From Gimesia benthica (GTDB lineage Bacteria; Planctomycetota; Planctomycetia; Planctomycetales; Planctomycetaceae): 64,000 nucleotides of DNA. The translations under genes and the position numbers were made by a program. How positions within the stretch are numbered: position 1 is the first letter of the stretch; every line of letters starts with the position of its first letter. The DNA is taken from positions 5,426,501 to 5,490,500 of the forward strand of contig NZ_CP043930.1 of assembly GCF_009720525.1 (NCBI RefSeq), given 5' to 3'. Positions 63,053 through 64,000 of the stretch are shown one piece after another. Below the pieces are notes generated by a model. It saw only the letters and a list, made by a program, of their open reading frames with translations, did not search any database and was not told the DNA's origin.

Positions 63053-63879
63053 TGAATCAGCACCGTTATTCCGAAGCGCAGATACTGTGTGGCATGCAGG
63101 AATTGTGGGAACGGCACCAGACGCAGTGTTTTTTTCTGTCCCGTTATATGCCTTTCCAGCCGGATGATCGGATTGATGTGCATCTGCAATCCGGAATACC
63201 AAGGTGGTCCGGGGAAGAGATCGATTTCAGTGACTTAGTCGACTTGTACAAAGGTCTGCAATCCTGCTTTCGATTTGAATGTACGCACCAGGAATGGTCC
63301 AATTATTTCAGGCTGGATGTCTGCCGAGATGATTTTGAGGCATGGGAGCGGTTGCATGCCGCCGACTTTACTTATCGTCGGGTCGCACAGTTCATCGCGG
63401 CGCGTGCGACTGCGATTTCTTTTGAGCCGGTCAATGTCATCGGGCAGGAGTGCGGACCCGCGGGGGCGTTTTACGGGATCCAGAAACTGGTAGGCGAGGT
63501 TATAAAGTGTCCTCGGGAGTTCGGACCAGGTACCCGGATTCGGGATGTGCTGACGGGGAACGCGTTCGCATTATTCTGGTTGAAAGTGCGCTGGATCACC
63601 GCACAACGTGCGCCGGATCTCGCGCAATTCGATCGCAGGCTGGGGAGACAAGTGCTTTGCTTTATGCTGGCCTATGTGTCGTTTATGGGAGCCATTCTGT
63701 CCTCGTTACAGGTTGATCCGTCCTGCTACTTCTTTAGTGCTTTCACTTTGATTCCCCTGACAGGCCTGGTTGGTTGGCTGATGGAGCGACGATCGAATCC
63801 TCTTCCGCCGGAATTACAGACATTTCGTGATCTGGCGGTGTGGATGTACGTCGATCGCAGTCATAATGCAATACAATGA
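63052..63879 (+). CDS. Membrane protein of unknown function, second of a tandem pair
   Basis: This protein has 275 residues. It is a paralog of the preceding gene: FIAARATAISFEPVNVI, then ECGPAGAFYGIQKL, two membrane segments at about 202-243 (VLCFMLAYVSFMGAILSSL, FFSAFTLIPLTGLVGWL), and SNPLPPELQTFRDLAVWM. The start overlaps the previous stop as TGATG, so the two are translationally coupled and the products may form a complex. Function is unknown. Confidence 0.82.
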   Translation: MNQHRYSEAQILCGMQELWERHQTQCFFLSRYMPFQPDDRIDVHLQSGIPRWSGEEIDFSDLVDLYKGLQSCFRFECTHQEWSNYFRLDVCRDDFEAWERLHAADFTYRRVAQFIAARATAISFEPVNVIGQECGPAGAFYGIQKLVGEVIKCPREFGPGTRIRDVLTGNAFALFWLKVRWITAQRAPDLAQFDRRLGRQVLCFMLAYVSFMGAILSSLQVDPSCYFFSAFTLIPLTGLVGWLMERRSNPLPPELQTFRDLAVWMYVDRSHNAIQ

Positions 63880-63918
63880 GTAATGGTTTTTTACTTAGAA
63901 TGAATTGAGGCTGGGCCA

Positions 63919-64000
63919 GTGGCAAGTGAAGTCGAAACAGAGGACGTGACCAAAGTTGAAGCGGCTCTGGAAGCGTTGACGGCGGGTAAGCTGCAACAGG
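63919..64000 (+). CDS. Start of a gene cut off by the window end
   Basis: From GTG 63919 the frame is open to the last base and begins with an acidic helical sequence (ASEVETEDVTKVEAALEAL). GAGG lies about 10 bases upstream. Only 27 residues are visible, so neither family nor function can be given. Confidence 0.45.
   Translation, partial: MASEVETEDVTKVEAALEALTAGKLQQ

Overview
The window looks like ordinary chromosome of a planctomycete, most like the Gimesia / Planctomycetaceae group. This is inferred from gene families. Lineage-typical ones are present: a PSD1 cytochrome c protein (DUF1549/DUF1553) followed by a DUF1501 protein, a very large PVC-type CxxCH heme protein with HEAT repeats, a NIPSNAP protein with a Tat signal, an ECF sigma factor, a remnant of a DUF1559 prepilin-like protein, many secreted hydrolases and PDZ proteins, and long intergenic gaps. 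Base composition is moderate in GC. Genes lie on both strands in short units.

Layout. 1-2.2 kb: the end of a cyclophilin, a GNAT acetyltransferase, an FKBP lipoprotein and inorganic pyrophosphatase. 2.2-4.8 kb (minus): ECF sigma factor, overlapping single-membrane-segment anti-sigma candidate and secreted PDZ protein, closed by a terminator. 5.1-7.7 kb: NIPSNAP and CocE/NonD hydrolase. 8.1 kb: tRNA-Thr(CGU) preceded by a strong inverted-repeat region. 8.2-19 kb (minus): a membrane/TPR protein, MgtE, a 1034-residue Cna/carboxypeptidase-regulatory plus thioredoxin protein, pilin-like debris and a calcium-type P-ATPase. 19.3-24.8 kb (plus): neutral ceramidase-like enzyme and the PSD1/DUF1501 pair. 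25-26.3 kb: a small coiled-coil membrane protein, degraded sequence and tRNA-Val(UAC). 26.5-35 kb (plus): SDR epimerase, small secreted protein, amidohydrolase, serS and a second membrane/TPR giant. 35-39.4 kb (minus): TPPII-like subtilase, FlK-type thioesterase and ABM monooxygenase. 39.8-44.2 kb (plus): small acidic membrane protein, SulP transporter overlapping a queuosine-mannosyltransferase-like enzyme, and an unknown protein. 44.2-49.2 kb (minus): rarA and the giant heme protein. 49.5-55.7 kb (plus): glgC, two tandem PDZ paralogs, an AT-rich unknown gene and a pentapeptide-repeat protein. 55.7-64 kb: GNAT, histidine-rich PDZ protein, NHL propeller, membrane protein, a secreted BPL_N / C45 NTN-hydrolase pair, two tandem membrane paralogs and the start of another gene.

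No CRISPR array, insertion sequence, prophage or classical defence island was recognised. The least explained content is the sigma/anti-sigma/PDZ module with its leader hairpin, the two tandem paralog families (50.9-53.6 and 62.2-63.9 kb), the AT-rich gene with its pentapeptide partner (54.3-55.7 kb), and the inverted-repeat block upstream of tRNA-Thr. All functional statements come from reading motifs by eye; no search was run.
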